A stretch of DNA of 6,645 nt from Pseudomonadota bacterium (GCA_021780395.1 JAJXYU010000207.1:1-6645); one strand, 5' to 3'; shown: positions 1 to 6,490, counted from the first letter of the stretch. Notes: a model not told the origin generated them from the letters alone. Program-made: numbers and translations.

Positions 1-704
1 CCCTGCGGGCACCACAGCCCGCGCCCGCCGCCCGCGCCGAGACCGGCGAGGCGGTGCAGCCAGGTGAACACGCTCCCCGGCGAGCGCGGCCCGAAGTTCG
101 TGCCGAGCACGGCGTCGAAGGCGAGCGCACCCTTCAGCGGTGGCGACTCGAACGTTTCGTCGAGCAGGTCGTAGGCGTTCATCGCGCCGATTCGCAGCAG
201 CTCACGCATGTCCCGCCGTCCGAGCCGGCGCAACCCGAAACCGGCGCGCAGGAGCTCGAACCGGTCGGACCAGTCGGGGGTGCCGAGGCGCGGCGGAACG
301 CGCGCGTGGAGCTCGGCGAGGTAGCCCGCGAAGCGCGCGATCCGTCGGTCGAATGCGGCGCGCGCCGCCCCCTCGATCGCCGCCGGACCGGGGTCGACAT
401 CCGCGATCGTGCCGTCCGGAAGGAGCGAGGTCGTCGGCAACCGCTCCGCCGCCGAACGCAGCCCATGACCGGCCAGCCCGAGCTCGGCATCGAGCGACGC
501 CGGCAGCCCGTACAGCAGGTGCGCCCCGGTCGAGGCGCGAAACCCGGGCGCGAATTCCCGGGTCACCGCCGCGCCGCCGACGCGCGCGCGCGCCTCGAGC
601 ACGAGGGTGCGCCGCCCGGCGCGTGCGAGCTGTGCCGCGCACACGAGTCCGTTGTGTCCGGCGCCGATCACGACGACGTCGTAACGCGCGGCGACGGCAC
701 TCAT
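1..704 (-). CDS. PYROXD2/CrtI-like FAD-dependent oxidoreductase, N-terminal part (runs off left edge)
   Basis: This is the N-terminal 234 residues of a flavoprotein; the remainder, probably more than half, lies beyond base 1. Residues 9-20 (DVVVIGAGHNGL) form the FAD-binding Rossmann fingerprint G14-x-G16-x-x-G19, with acidic E37 at the end of the second strand for the adenosine ribose and a GG pair at 43-44. A middle signature, LDETFES (181-187) then FGPRSPG (204-210), also occurs in the neighbouring gene at 701-2314, so the two are paralogs. The family (phytoene-desaturase-like, human PYROXD2 type) oxidises or desaturates small molecules using FAD; the substrate here is unknown. The ATG at 704 is chosen because it overlaps the upstream stop as ATGA and has a GGAAG site (713-717) 8 nt upstream. 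It is probably the third gene of an operon starting at 3639. Family assignment is firm; function is not. Confidence 0.85.
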   Translation of the reverse strand, partial: MSAVAARYDVVVIGAGHNGLVCAAQLARAGRRTLVLEARARVGGAAVTREFAPGFRASTGAHLLYGLPASLDAELGLAGHGLRSAAERLPTTSLLPDGTIADVDPGPAAIEGAARAAFDRRIARFAGYLAELHARVPPRLGTPDWSDRFELLRAGFGLRRLGRRDMRELLRIGAMNAYDLLDETFESPPLKGALAFDAVLGTNFGPRSPGSVFTWLHRLAGLGAGGGRGLWCPQ

Positions 705-2314
705 GCGGCGCGCTTCCGGCCGAGATCGCGCAATACCGCGCGCGCGGCGTTCGCGCCGGGCGCGCCCATCACGCCGCCACCCGGATGCGCGCTCGACCCA
801 CACAGGTACACGCCCCGCACCGGCGTCCGGTACTGGGCCCAGCCCGGCAGCGGGCGATTGAACAGCAGCTGATCCAGCGTGAGCTCGCCCTGGAAGATGT
901 TGCCTTCGGTCAAGCCGACTTCGTTCTCGATGTCCCAGGGCGTGCGCACCTCGGCGTGCAGGATCAGGCGCTTGAAGTCGGGGCTCTGGCGCGCGATCGT
1001 CTCGATCACCGTGTCGCCGAACGCCTTGCGCCGCTCGTCGGTCCACGGGCCCTCGGCGAGTTCATAGGGACAGTACTGCACGAACACGGACATGTAGTGC
1101 TTGCCCTGCGGTGCCATCGTCGGATCGATCTGCGAGGGGATCAGCATGTCGATGTACGGCGCTCGCGACCAGCGCCCGTTCTTCCAGTCGTCGTACGCGC
1201 GCTCCATCATCTCGATGGTGTCCGTGACGTGCAGATCGCCGCGGATGCACGGCGATCCCGCGGGTATCGCCGGGAACGTCGGCATCCCGTCGAGCGCGAT
1301 GTTGAGCTTGCCGGAGGAGCCGCGGATCTTGAAGCGGCGCACGCCGTCGAGGAACTCCGGCGGCAGATCGCCCGGATCCATCGCCTTCAGGAAGGTGCGG
1401 CGTACGTCCAGATTCGACAGCACGACGGGCGCGAGGATCTCGCGTCCGTCCTGCAACGCGACTCCGCGGGTGCGCCCGTTGCGAACCAGGATCTGCTCGA
1501 CCGGGGCCTCGCTCTCGATCGCTCCGCCGCTCGCGCGCAGCGACGCGGCGAGCGCTTGCGTGATCGCCCCCATGCCGCCTCGGGCGAAGCCCCAGGCGCC
1601 GACCGTGTCGTCGATGTCCCCCATGTAGTGATGCAGCAGCACGTACGCGGTGCCGGGCGAGCGCGGGCCGAGCGCGGTGCCGATGATCGAGCTGCCGGCG
1701 AGGTGCGCCTTAACGATCTCGCTCTCGAAATACTCGTCGAGCATGTCGGCCGCGCTCATCGTCCAGAACCGCAGCGTGTCGTACATCCGTCGCTCGCCGA
1801 GGCCGTGGAATCGGCGTCCGAGGTACGCGAGTTCGGCGAGGTCCCGGGGCCGGAACGAGGTGGGGTCCGGCGGCTCGCGCAGCAGCAGCGGCTTGATGAA
1901 CTGGCACTGCCGGATCATGTCCCGCGAGTAGCGCTCGTAGGCTTCCGCGTCGCGCCGCGAGTGCCGCGCGATCTCCCGGCGCAGCGCGTCGTGGTTGTCG
2001 TAGAGCGCGAGATGACCGCCGTCGCGCATCATCGTGCAGCCGCCCTCGTACGGGATGATCTGCAAGCCGAATTTCGGCAGTTCGAGCGTGCGGATGATCT
2101 GCGGACGGAGCAGGCTGCACACGTAGGAGCAGTTCGAGTAGGTGAACCCCTCGTACAGGCTCCGGCTCACCGCCGCGCCGCCGATGTACGGATTGCGCTC
2201 GAGCACGAGCACGTCGAGCCCGGCGCGCGCCAGATAGCACGCGGCGACCAGGCCGTTGTGGCCGGCGCCGACGACGATCGCGTCGTGCGCCGACGTTGAC
2301 CGGCGTGCGCTCAA
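701..2314 (-). CDS. PYROXD2/CrtI-like FAD-dependent oxidoreductase, full length, TTG start
   Basis: The protein has 537 residues, typical of the phytoene-desaturase-like/PYROXD2 family. Seen in order: Rossmann FAD motif VVGAGHNGL (14-22, G16/G18/G21), ribose-binding E39, GG at 45-46, the family signature LDEYFES (192-198) plus LGPRSPG (215-221), GGMGAITQAL (246-255), and the C-terminal FAD motif YLCGSSAHPGGGV (503-515) followed by GAPGANAAR. Open frame continues upstream to 2518, but that stretch lies inside the aminotransferase gene and looks nothing like a flavoprotein. The only usable start before the Rossmann fold is TTG at 2312-2314, overlapping the aminotransferase stop as TTGA. No strong SD site precedes it, so translational coupling is likely. 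Catalysis is probably FAD-dependent dehydrogenation of a cytosolic small molecule. The absence of other carotenoid genes argues against a real phytoene desaturase. The substrate is unknown. Confidence 0.9.
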   Translation of the reverse strand: MSARRSTSAHDAIVVGAGHNGLVAACYLARAGLDVLVLERNPYIGGAAVSRSLYEGFTYSNCSYVCSLLRPQIIRTLELPKFGLQIIPYEGGCTMMRDGGHLALYDNHDALRREIARHSRRDAEAYERYSRDMIRQCQFIKPLLLREPPDPTSFRPRDLAELAYLGRRFHGLGERRMYDTLRFWTMSAADMLDEYFESEIVKAHLAGSSIIGTALGPRSPGTAYVLLHHYMGDIDDTVGAWGFARGGMGAITQALAASLRASGGAIESEAPVEQILVRNGRTRGVALQDGREILAPVVLSNLDVRRTFLKAMDPGDLPPEFLDGVRRFKIRGSSGKLNIALDGMPTFPAIPAGSPCIRGDLHVTDTIEMMERAYDDWKNGRWSRAPYIDMLIPSQIDPTMAPQGKHYMSVFVQYCPYELAEGPWTDERRKAFGDTVIETIARQSPDFKRLILHAEVRTPWDIENEVGLTEGNIFQGELTLDQLLFNRPLPGWAQYRTPVRGVYLCGSSAHPGGGVMGAPGANAARAVLRDLGRKRAA

Positions 2315-3639
2315 GCCGGGACCCGACGCGACTTGCCGAGCGTCTCGAGGGTCGAGTCGACCGCGGATTCGAACGCGCGCAGGGTGTCGGCGAGGCAGGA
2401 GGCGTCGTGCGCCGCGGACACGAACCACGGTTCGCGCGAGTCGGGTTCGCACAGGATGCATTCGTCGTGCAGGAACTTCGCCATCGTGTCGTAGAAGGTG
2501 TAGTCGCTGCCCTTCCACGCGCGGTAGTTGCGCGGCGGCTCGTGCGCGAAGTACAGCCCGCTCATCGACGGATGCCCGACGAAGCTGTGGGCGATTCCGC
2601 GCGCGGTGAGCACCTCGTGCATCCCGGCGCGCAGCTTCGTTCCGTAGTCGGTGATCCGCTCGAGCGCATCGGTCTCATCGAGGATCTGCAGCGTCCGCTC
2701 CGCAGCCGCGAGCGACACCGAGTGCGCGGTGTACGTGCCCCCGTGCGCGACGCCGCGGCCGATCTTGCGCATGATCCGCTCCCGGCCGGCGAGCACGGAG
2801 ATCGGATACCCGTTGCCGAGCGCCTTCGCGAACGTGCACAGGTCCGCGTGCACGCCGTAGAGTTCCTGGACGCCGCCGCGCGCGACCCGGAATCCGGTCT
2901 TCACTTCGTCGATGAACAGCACGACCCCGTAGCGATCGCACAGTTCGCGGGCCGCCCGCAGGTAGTCCGGCTCGGCGGCGATTCCGAGGCAGTTGCCCAT
3001 GATCGGCTCGATCAGCAGGCACGCGACGCGATCGCCGTGGCGCTTGAACACGTCCTCCAGCTGGTTCGCGTCGTTCGCCTGCACGAAGTGGGCGTAGCTG
3101 CGAATGCTGAGCGGGACCCCCTCGCTGTACGGGCGAACTTCCGGGTCGCCGACCTGCGACCACTTGTCCATCGGCGTGAACCACATCGCCGCGTCGAACA
3201 GGCCGTGGTAGCTGCCTTCGAGGATCACGTAGTCGTCGCGGCCCGTGTAGGCGCGCGCGAGGCGCAATCCCGCCATCACCGCCTCGGTACCGGAGTTCGA
3301 GTACCGCACGAGCTCCGCGGCGGGCACCATCTTCGCGATCCGCTCGGCGACCGAGAGCTCGCGTTCGGTCGCGAGCGCGAACACGCCGCCGACCTCCATG
3401 CCGACGCGGGCGGCCTCGTCGACGCGCGGATCGGCGTAGCCGAGGATCGCGGGGCCGTATCCCAGGCGGTAGTCGACGTACACGTTGTCGTCGAGGTCGA
3501 CGAGCCGCGCGCCCTGGGCACGCTTCACGTAGATCGTGCGGTCCTCGCCCCAGTACCGGAAGTTGGACGCCACGCCGAGTGGCAACCGCTGGAGCGCGCG
3601 CTGGAAGTGCGCGTTGTTCTTGATCATCGACCTGGCCAT
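2311..3639 (-). CDS. Class III PLP-dependent aminotransferase, glutamate-1-semialdehyde aminomutase-like
   Basis: The protein has 442 residues, normal for fold-type I, class III enzymes. Visible motifs are NSGTEA (115-120, cofactor phosphate loop), YHG (144-146, stacking on PLP), LFIDEVKTGFR (241-251, with D244 pairing the pyridine nitrogen), TFAKALGNGYP (269-279, with K272 the Schiff-base lysine) and GGT (300-302, phosphate contact from the partner subunit). The N-terminal half resembles HemL, but the segment after YHG (about 150-180) is divergent and the operon holds no haem genes. It is therefore probably a HemL-derived transaminase or aminomutase for another substrate rather than the tetrapyrrole enzyme. 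Start: ATG at 3639 has a perfect GAGGAGG 6 nt upstream; Met5 would lack that spacing. It is the first gene of the three-gene minus-strand operon, and its TGA is shared with the TTG of the next gene. The amino donor and acceptor cannot be read. Confidence 0.9.
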   Translation of the reverse strand: MARSMIKNNAHFQRALQRLPLGVASNFRYWGEDRTIYVKRAQGARLVDLDDNVYVDYRLGYGPAILGYADPRVDEAARVGMEVGGVFALATERELSVAERIAKMVPAAELVRYSNSGTEAVMAGLRLARAYTGRDDYVILEGSYHGLFDAAMWFTPMDKWSQVGDPEVRPYSEGVPLSIRSYAHFVQANDANQLEDVFKRHGDRVACLLIEPIMGNCLGIAAEPDYLRAARELCDRYGVVLFIDEVKTGFRVARGGVQELYGVHADLCTFAKALGNGYPISVLAGRERIMRKIGRGVAHGGTYTAHSVSLAAAERTLQILDETDALERITDYGTKLRAGMHEVLTARGIAHSFVGHPSMSGLYFAHEPPRNYRAWKGSDYTFYDTMAKFLHDECILCEPDSREPWFVSAAHDASCLADTLRAFESAVDSTLETLGKSRRVPA

Positions 3640-3645
3640 TTCCCC

Positions 3646-3652
3646 CCTCCTC
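3646..3652 (-). promoter_or_regulatory. Shine-Dalgarno site of the aminotransferase gene
   Basis: On the minus strand this reads GAGGAGG, followed by six nucleotides (GGGGAA) and then ATG at 3639. It is near-consensus and decides in favour of the first Met over Met5. Confidence 0.8.
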
Positions 3653-3732
3653 GACGCCGCACGTCGTCCGATCCCGTGAATCTGGTAGAGTTTATACGGT
3701 TATATATTTTTATTGAATAGCGATATAATTTT

Positions 3733-3739
3733 GGGGAGG
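3733..3739 (+). promoter_or_regulatory. Shine-Dalgarno site of the Rieske oxygenase gene
   Basis: GGGGAGG followed by 8 nt and ATG at 3748. It supports this start; no competing ATG, GTG or TTG has a similar site nearby. Confidence 0.8.
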
Positions 3740-3747
3740 TTCGCCAA

Positions 3748-4950
3748 ATGAACACGATACCCGCCCGTGTGCCGGACACGGCACCATCGACCCTGGGGGC
3801 TCGCGCGCTGCCCGCGTGGGCCTACGATCACGGCGAACTGCAACGCCTGGAGCTCGAGCGCGTGCTGCTGCCGAGCTGGCAGATCGTCTGTCACGTGAAT
3901 TCGATCCCCCGGCCCGGCGACTACGCGACCCTCGACTTCGGCCGGGAGAGCGTGTTCGCGATCCGCGATCGCGACGGGCGGGTGCGCGCGTTCCACAACG
4001 CGTGCCGGCATCGCGGCGCGAGACTCCTCGACGGCGCCGGCCGCTGCGCGGGTCCGGTGACCTGTCCGTATCACGGCTGGTCGTACCGAACCGACGGCAG
4101 CTTGCTCGCGATTCCCTCGGTGGAGACGTTCCCCGGGATCGATCGCACGGACCTCGGTCTCGTGGAGGCCCGTGTGGAGATCACGCTGGGATTCGTGTTC
4201 GTCGCGCTGCGTGGCGATCCGCCGCCGGTCGCGGCGGCCTGGGCGCCGTTCCTCGAGGAACTCGCGCCGTACCGGATCGAGGAGATGCTGCCGCTCGGCC
4301 CGATCACCGAGGAGCACTGGGACGCCGACTGGAAGATCGCCATGGACAACTATCTCGAGTCCTATCACGTCCCGGTCGGGCACCCCGGCCTCTACCGGAT
4401 GTTCACGCCGGATTACGCGGATCAGCGCCATGCGCCGGGGATCGCCCGGGGAATCGGGCACCTGCGCCCGCAGGAATCCCCGCGCTGGGCCGAGCGCGTC
4501 TATCAGCGCCACGTCGCGCGCATCGCGACGGATCTGCCGGAGGACTACCGGCGCAGCTGGCGCTTCTACAGCGCGTTGCCGAATCTCGGGATCGACCTGT
4601 TCCCGGAGCAGATGGATTTCTTCCAGATCGTTCCGCGTGGCCCGGGGCGCTGCACGATCCGGGGCGGCTCCTTCGGCCTTCCCGACGATCGCCGCGAGAT
4701 GCGGCCGCTGCGCTATCTGGGCGCGCGCCTCAACGCCGGCGTCAACGCGGAAGATCGCACGCTGTGCGCGCGCGTGCAGCGAGGGCTGCAGTCGGGCAGC
4801 TACCGGCCGGGCCCGCTGTCACGGATCGAGTGCTGGATGGTGGAGTTCCACGACCTGCTGGCGGCGCGCATTCCCGAGATCCGGGACCCGGCACCGCCGG
4901 CGACGTTCGCCGGGGTGCCGTCCCGATCATCCGGCGCGCCGCCGCGTTAG
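3748..4950 (+). CDS. Rieske non-haem iron oxygenase, alpha subunit (carnitine/glycine-betaine oxygenase-like)
   Basis: The protein has 400 residues. The N-terminal Rieske domain carries C86-x-H88 (ACRHRGA) and C106-PY-H109 (CPYHGW), spaced by 17 residues as usual, to bind [2Fe-2S]. The catalytic domain has MDNYLESYHVPVGH (199-212): H207 and H212 are mononuclear iron ligands, and E204 sits where ring hydroxylases have the bridging Asp. A bridging Glu is a known feature of CntA, the carnitine oxygenase. The third ligand is probably D336 in NAEDRTLC, followed by the RGLQSGSY and EFHDLL segments common in the CntA/GbcA/choline monooxygenase group. The expected reaction is O2-dependent oxidation of a C-H bond next to nitrogen, with electrons from a separate reductase that is not in this window. 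It is divergent from the aminotransferase operon and converges on the aldehyde dehydrogenase, with overlapping stops. A substrate other than an amine, such as an aromatic acid, cannot be excluded. Confidence 0.9.
   Translation: MNTIPARVPDTAPSTLGARALPAWAYDHGELQRLELERVLLPSWQIVCHVNSIPRPGDYATLDFGRESVFAIRDRDGRVRAFHNACRHRGARLLDGAGRCAGPVTCPYHGWSYRTDGSLLAIPSVETFPGIDRTDLGLVEARVEITLGFVFVALRGDPPPVAAAWAPFLEELAPYRIEEMLPLGPITEEHWDADWKIAMDNYLESYHVPVGHPGLYRMFTPDYADQRHAPGIARGIGHLRPQESPRWAERVYQRHVARIATDLPEDYRRSWRFYSALPNLGIDLFPEQMDFFQIVPRGPGRCTIRGGSFGLPDDRREMRPLRYLGARLNAGVNAEDRTLCARVQRGLQSGSYRPGPLSRIECWMVEFHDLLAARIPEIRDPAPPATFAGVPSRSSGAPPR
4882..4925. terminator. Strong stem-loop in the 3' end of the Rieske gene; possible bidirectional 3'-end hairpin
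   Basis: The left arm (4889-4903) and right arm (4907-4920) pair over 14 Watson-Crick base pairs with one bulged G (4896) and a 3-nt CGT loop. After a 2-nt bulge (4887-4888), five further pairs form (4882-4886 with 4921-4925). It lies within Rieske codons for residues 379-393 and begins 21 nt after the minus-strand stop of the aldehyde dehydrogenase, where a terminator would be expected for that gene. Neither side has a T-tract, so it is not a canonical intrinsic terminator. It could stabilise 3' ends, or be partly an accident of Pro/Ala/Gly codons. Confidence 0.35.
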
Positions 4951-6446
4951 CCGAGGTGAATCCACGCGGATTTCGTCTGGGTGTACGACAGCAGGCTCTC
5001 GAGACACTTGTCGCGCCCCTGGCCCGACTGCTTGTAGCCACCGAATGGCTGGGTCATGTCGCCGTGGTCGAAGCAGTTCACCCAGATCACACCGGCCTCG
5101 AGATCGCGGACCGCCTTGTGCGCGACGGCCAGGTCCCGGGTCCAGACGGCGGCCGCGAGTCCGTAGATCGAATCGTTCGCGATCGCGACCGCGTGCTCGA
5201 TGCCGTCGACCTCGATCGCGGCGGCGACCGGCCCGAAGATCTCCTCGCGCGCGATCGTCATGCGATTGTCGACGCCGGAGAACAGCGTCGGCTCGACGAA
5301 CGCGCCCGGGGAGTCCGGCGCGCCGCCGCCGAACTCGAGCTTCGCGCCTTCGCTCTTGCCACGCTCGATGTACCCCTTCACGCGCTGGCAGTGGCCCGCG
5401 GTGACCAGCGGCCCGAGGTTCGTCGCCGGGTCCAGCGGATCGCCCGGGTGATAGGCATGCCGTCCGCGCTCGATGAACCGCGCGATGAACTCCTTCGCGA
5501 TCGATCGATCGATCAGCAGGCGCGAGCCGGCATTGCACACCTCGCCCATGTTGCCGTAGATCCCGTTGATCGCGTAGTTCACCGCGACGTCGAGGTCCGG
5601 CAGGTCCGCGAGGAAGATCTGCGGCGACTTGCCACCGCACTCGAGGCTCACGCGCTTCATGTTCGATCGACCGGCGTATACCAGCATCCGCTTGCCGATC
5701 TCGGTCGAGCCGGTGAACGCGATCTTCGCGACGTCGTTGTGCAGCGCGAGCGCTTCCCCGGCCGATTCGCCGAGTCCGTTGACGACGTTGAACACGCCCG
5801 GCGGTCCACCGGCTTCGACGAACAGTTCCGCCATCAGCAGGCCGGAAAGCGGGGATTGCTCGGCCGGCTTCAGCACGACGCTGTTGCCGGCCGCGAGCGC
5901 GGGCGCCACCTTCCACGCCGCCATCAGCAGCGGATAGTTCCACGGCACGACGCACCCGACCACGCCGAGCGGCTCGCGCAGCACGTAGTGGAACGCGTCG
6001 GCGGCAGTCGCCGTGACCGAGCCGTCGATCTTGTCCACGAACTCGGCGAAGAACGCGAAATTGGTCGCGGCCTGCGGGATGTCGATGGTCAGCATGTCGC
6101 GGATCGGCTTGCCCATGCACAGCGTGTCGAGCAGCGCGAAGCGCTCGGCGTTCGCTTCGAGCAACCGGGCGAACGCGACGAGCACCGCCATGCGCTCGCG
6201 CGGCGCCTTGCGGCTCCACACCCGGGAGGCGAAGCTGCGCTTCGCGGCGGCCACGGCGAGGTCGACGTCCGCGGCGGCCCCGGCACTCACCTCGCACAGG
6301 ACCTGCGCGGTCGCGGGATTCACGACCTTGAATCGTCCGCCGGCGACCGAATCGACGTATCGGCCGTCGATGAAATGCCGGGTCTCGTAGCGCAGCTTCG
6401 CCGCGCGCTGGTGCCAGTCGTTCTTGGTCAGGTCCGTCAGGTTCAT
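4947..6446 (-). CDS. NAD(P)-dependent aldehyde dehydrogenase, PuuC/KauB-like
   Basis: The protein has 499 residues, full length for the ALDH superfamily. Motifs in order are PWNYPL (168-173, N170 oxyanion), KPAE (193-196, cofactor), FTGSTEIG (244-251), LECGGKSP (268-275, with general base E269), GEVCNAGSR (301-309, with nucleophile C304), EEIFGP (401-406) and FGGYKQSG (468-475). The N-terminal DWHQRA...HFIDGRY stretch and the C-terminal HGDMTQPFGGYKQSGQGRDK stretch closely resemble E. coli PuuC, which oxidises gamma-glutamyl-aminobutyraldehyde. The likely role is oxidising an amine-derived aldehyde to the acid with NAD(P)+ in the cytosol. The ATG at 6446 has GAGAGGA about 5 nt upstream. It follows the partial gene at 6486-6645 by 39 nt, and its TAA overlaps the Rieske TAG in convergent orientation. 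The exact aldehyde is unknown; a product of the Rieske reaction is an attractive guess only. Confidence 0.92.
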   Translation of the reverse strand: MNLTDLTKNDWHQRAAKLRYETRHFIDGRYVDSVAGGRFKVVNPATAQVLCEVSAGAAADVDLAVAAAKRSFASRVWSRKAPRERMAVLVAFARLLEANAERFALLDTLCMGKPIRDMLTIDIPQAATNFAFFAEFVDKIDGSVTATAADAFHYVLREPLGVVGCVVPWNYPLLMAAWKVAPALAAGNSVVLKPAEQSPLSGLLMAELFVEAGGPPGVFNVVNGLGESAGEALALHNDVAKIAFTGSTEIGKRMLVYAGRSNMKRVSLECGGKSPQIFLADLPDLDVAVNYAINGIYGNMGEVCNAGSRLLIDRSIAKEFIARFIERGRHAYHPGDPLDPATNLGPLVTAGHCQRVKGYIERGKSEGAKLEFGGGAPDSPGAFVEPTLFSGVDNRMTIAREEIFGPVAAAIEVDGIEHAVAIANDSIYGLAAAVWTRDLAVAHKAVRDLEAGVIWVNCFDHGDMTQPFGGYKQSGQGRDKCLESLLSYTQTKSAWIHLG

Positions 6447-6459
6447 CGTCGTCCTCTCC

Positions 6460-6474
6460 CGGTGTTGGTCACCG
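6460..6474. promoter_or_regulatory. Interrupted palindrome upstream of the aldehyde dehydrogenase gene, possible operator
   Basis: CGGTG-TTGGT-CACCG is a perfect 5-bp inverted repeat around a 5-nt spacer. On the minus strand it falls between the candidate -10 box (6485-6490) and the start codon, touching the upstream edge of the SD site. A protein bound here, or a hairpin in the RNA, could limit expression. Short arms can arise by chance. Confidence 0.25.
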
Positions 6475-6484
6475 CACTCGTCGG

Positions 6485-6490
6485 ATTATA
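6485..6490 (-). promoter_or_regulatory. Candidate -10 box (TATAAT) for the aldehyde dehydrogenase gene
   Basis: On the minus strand this is a perfect TATAAT, preceded by CTTG, in otherwise GC-rich DNA. It overlaps the TAA stop of the upstream partial gene. It would give a leader of roughly 30 nt before ATG at 6446. No good -35 hexamer is seen at 16-18 nt, so it could be a regulated promoter or chance. Confidence 0.35.

Larger units (their letters stand above)
3640..3747. promoter_or_regulatory. Divergent promoter/operator region with AT-rich core
   Basis: This 108-nt gap separates the divergent aminotransferase operon and Rieske gene. In 3691-3732, 35 of 42 bases are A or T, in sharp contrast to the GC-rich genes around it. 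It contains a TTATA direct repeat (3692-3696 and 3700-3704), TTATAT (3700-3705) facing ATATAA (3723-3728), the odd palindrome TATT-G-AATA (3711-3719), and TATAAT on the plus strand (3724-3729). On the minus strand TATAAA (3696-3691) is a possible -10 that would give a leader of about 45 nt. The plus-strand TATAAT lies only 3 nt before the SD site, so a start from it would fall inside that site. No convincing -35 box is seen for either strand. That it is a control region is inferred from position and composition; individual boxes are uncertain. Confidence 0.6.

Noticed and set aside
140..2299. A 719-codon plus-strand open frame opposite both FAD oxidoreductases
   Set aside because: Low-complexity Arg/Ala/Val/His-rich translation with no domain, lying antisense to two genes with clear motifs. 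Long antisense frames are expected in GC-rich coding DNA.
701..2314. A carotenoid phytoene desaturase
   Set aside because: The similarity is family-wide. The LGPRSPG and GGMGAITQAL signatures fit the PYROXD2-like branch, and no other carotenoid gene is present.
2296..3720. A 474-codon plus-strand open frame opposite the aminotransferase
   Set aside because: It is the mirror of a gene with full PLP motifs; its composition is shadow-like and no SD site or family feature is seen.
3700..4512. A 270-codon minus-strand frame opposite the Rieske gene
   Set aside because: Antisense to the Rieske and iron-ligand motifs, Arg/Val-rich, and it ends inside the AT-rich promoter region.
4172..5404. A 410-codon plus-strand frame spanning the Rieske and ALDH genes
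   Set aside because: Arg/Ser-rich alternate-frame translation crossing two real genes; no motif.
5499..5514. Four tandem GATC units
   Set aside because: In frame in the ALDH gene, encoding an ordinary Ile-Asp-Arg-Ser stretch; simple codon coincidence is enough to explain it.
4927..6297. A 456-codon minus-strand frame inside the ALDH gene
   Set aside because: Arg/Gly-rich alternate frame of a gene whose true frame carries every ALDH catalytic motif.
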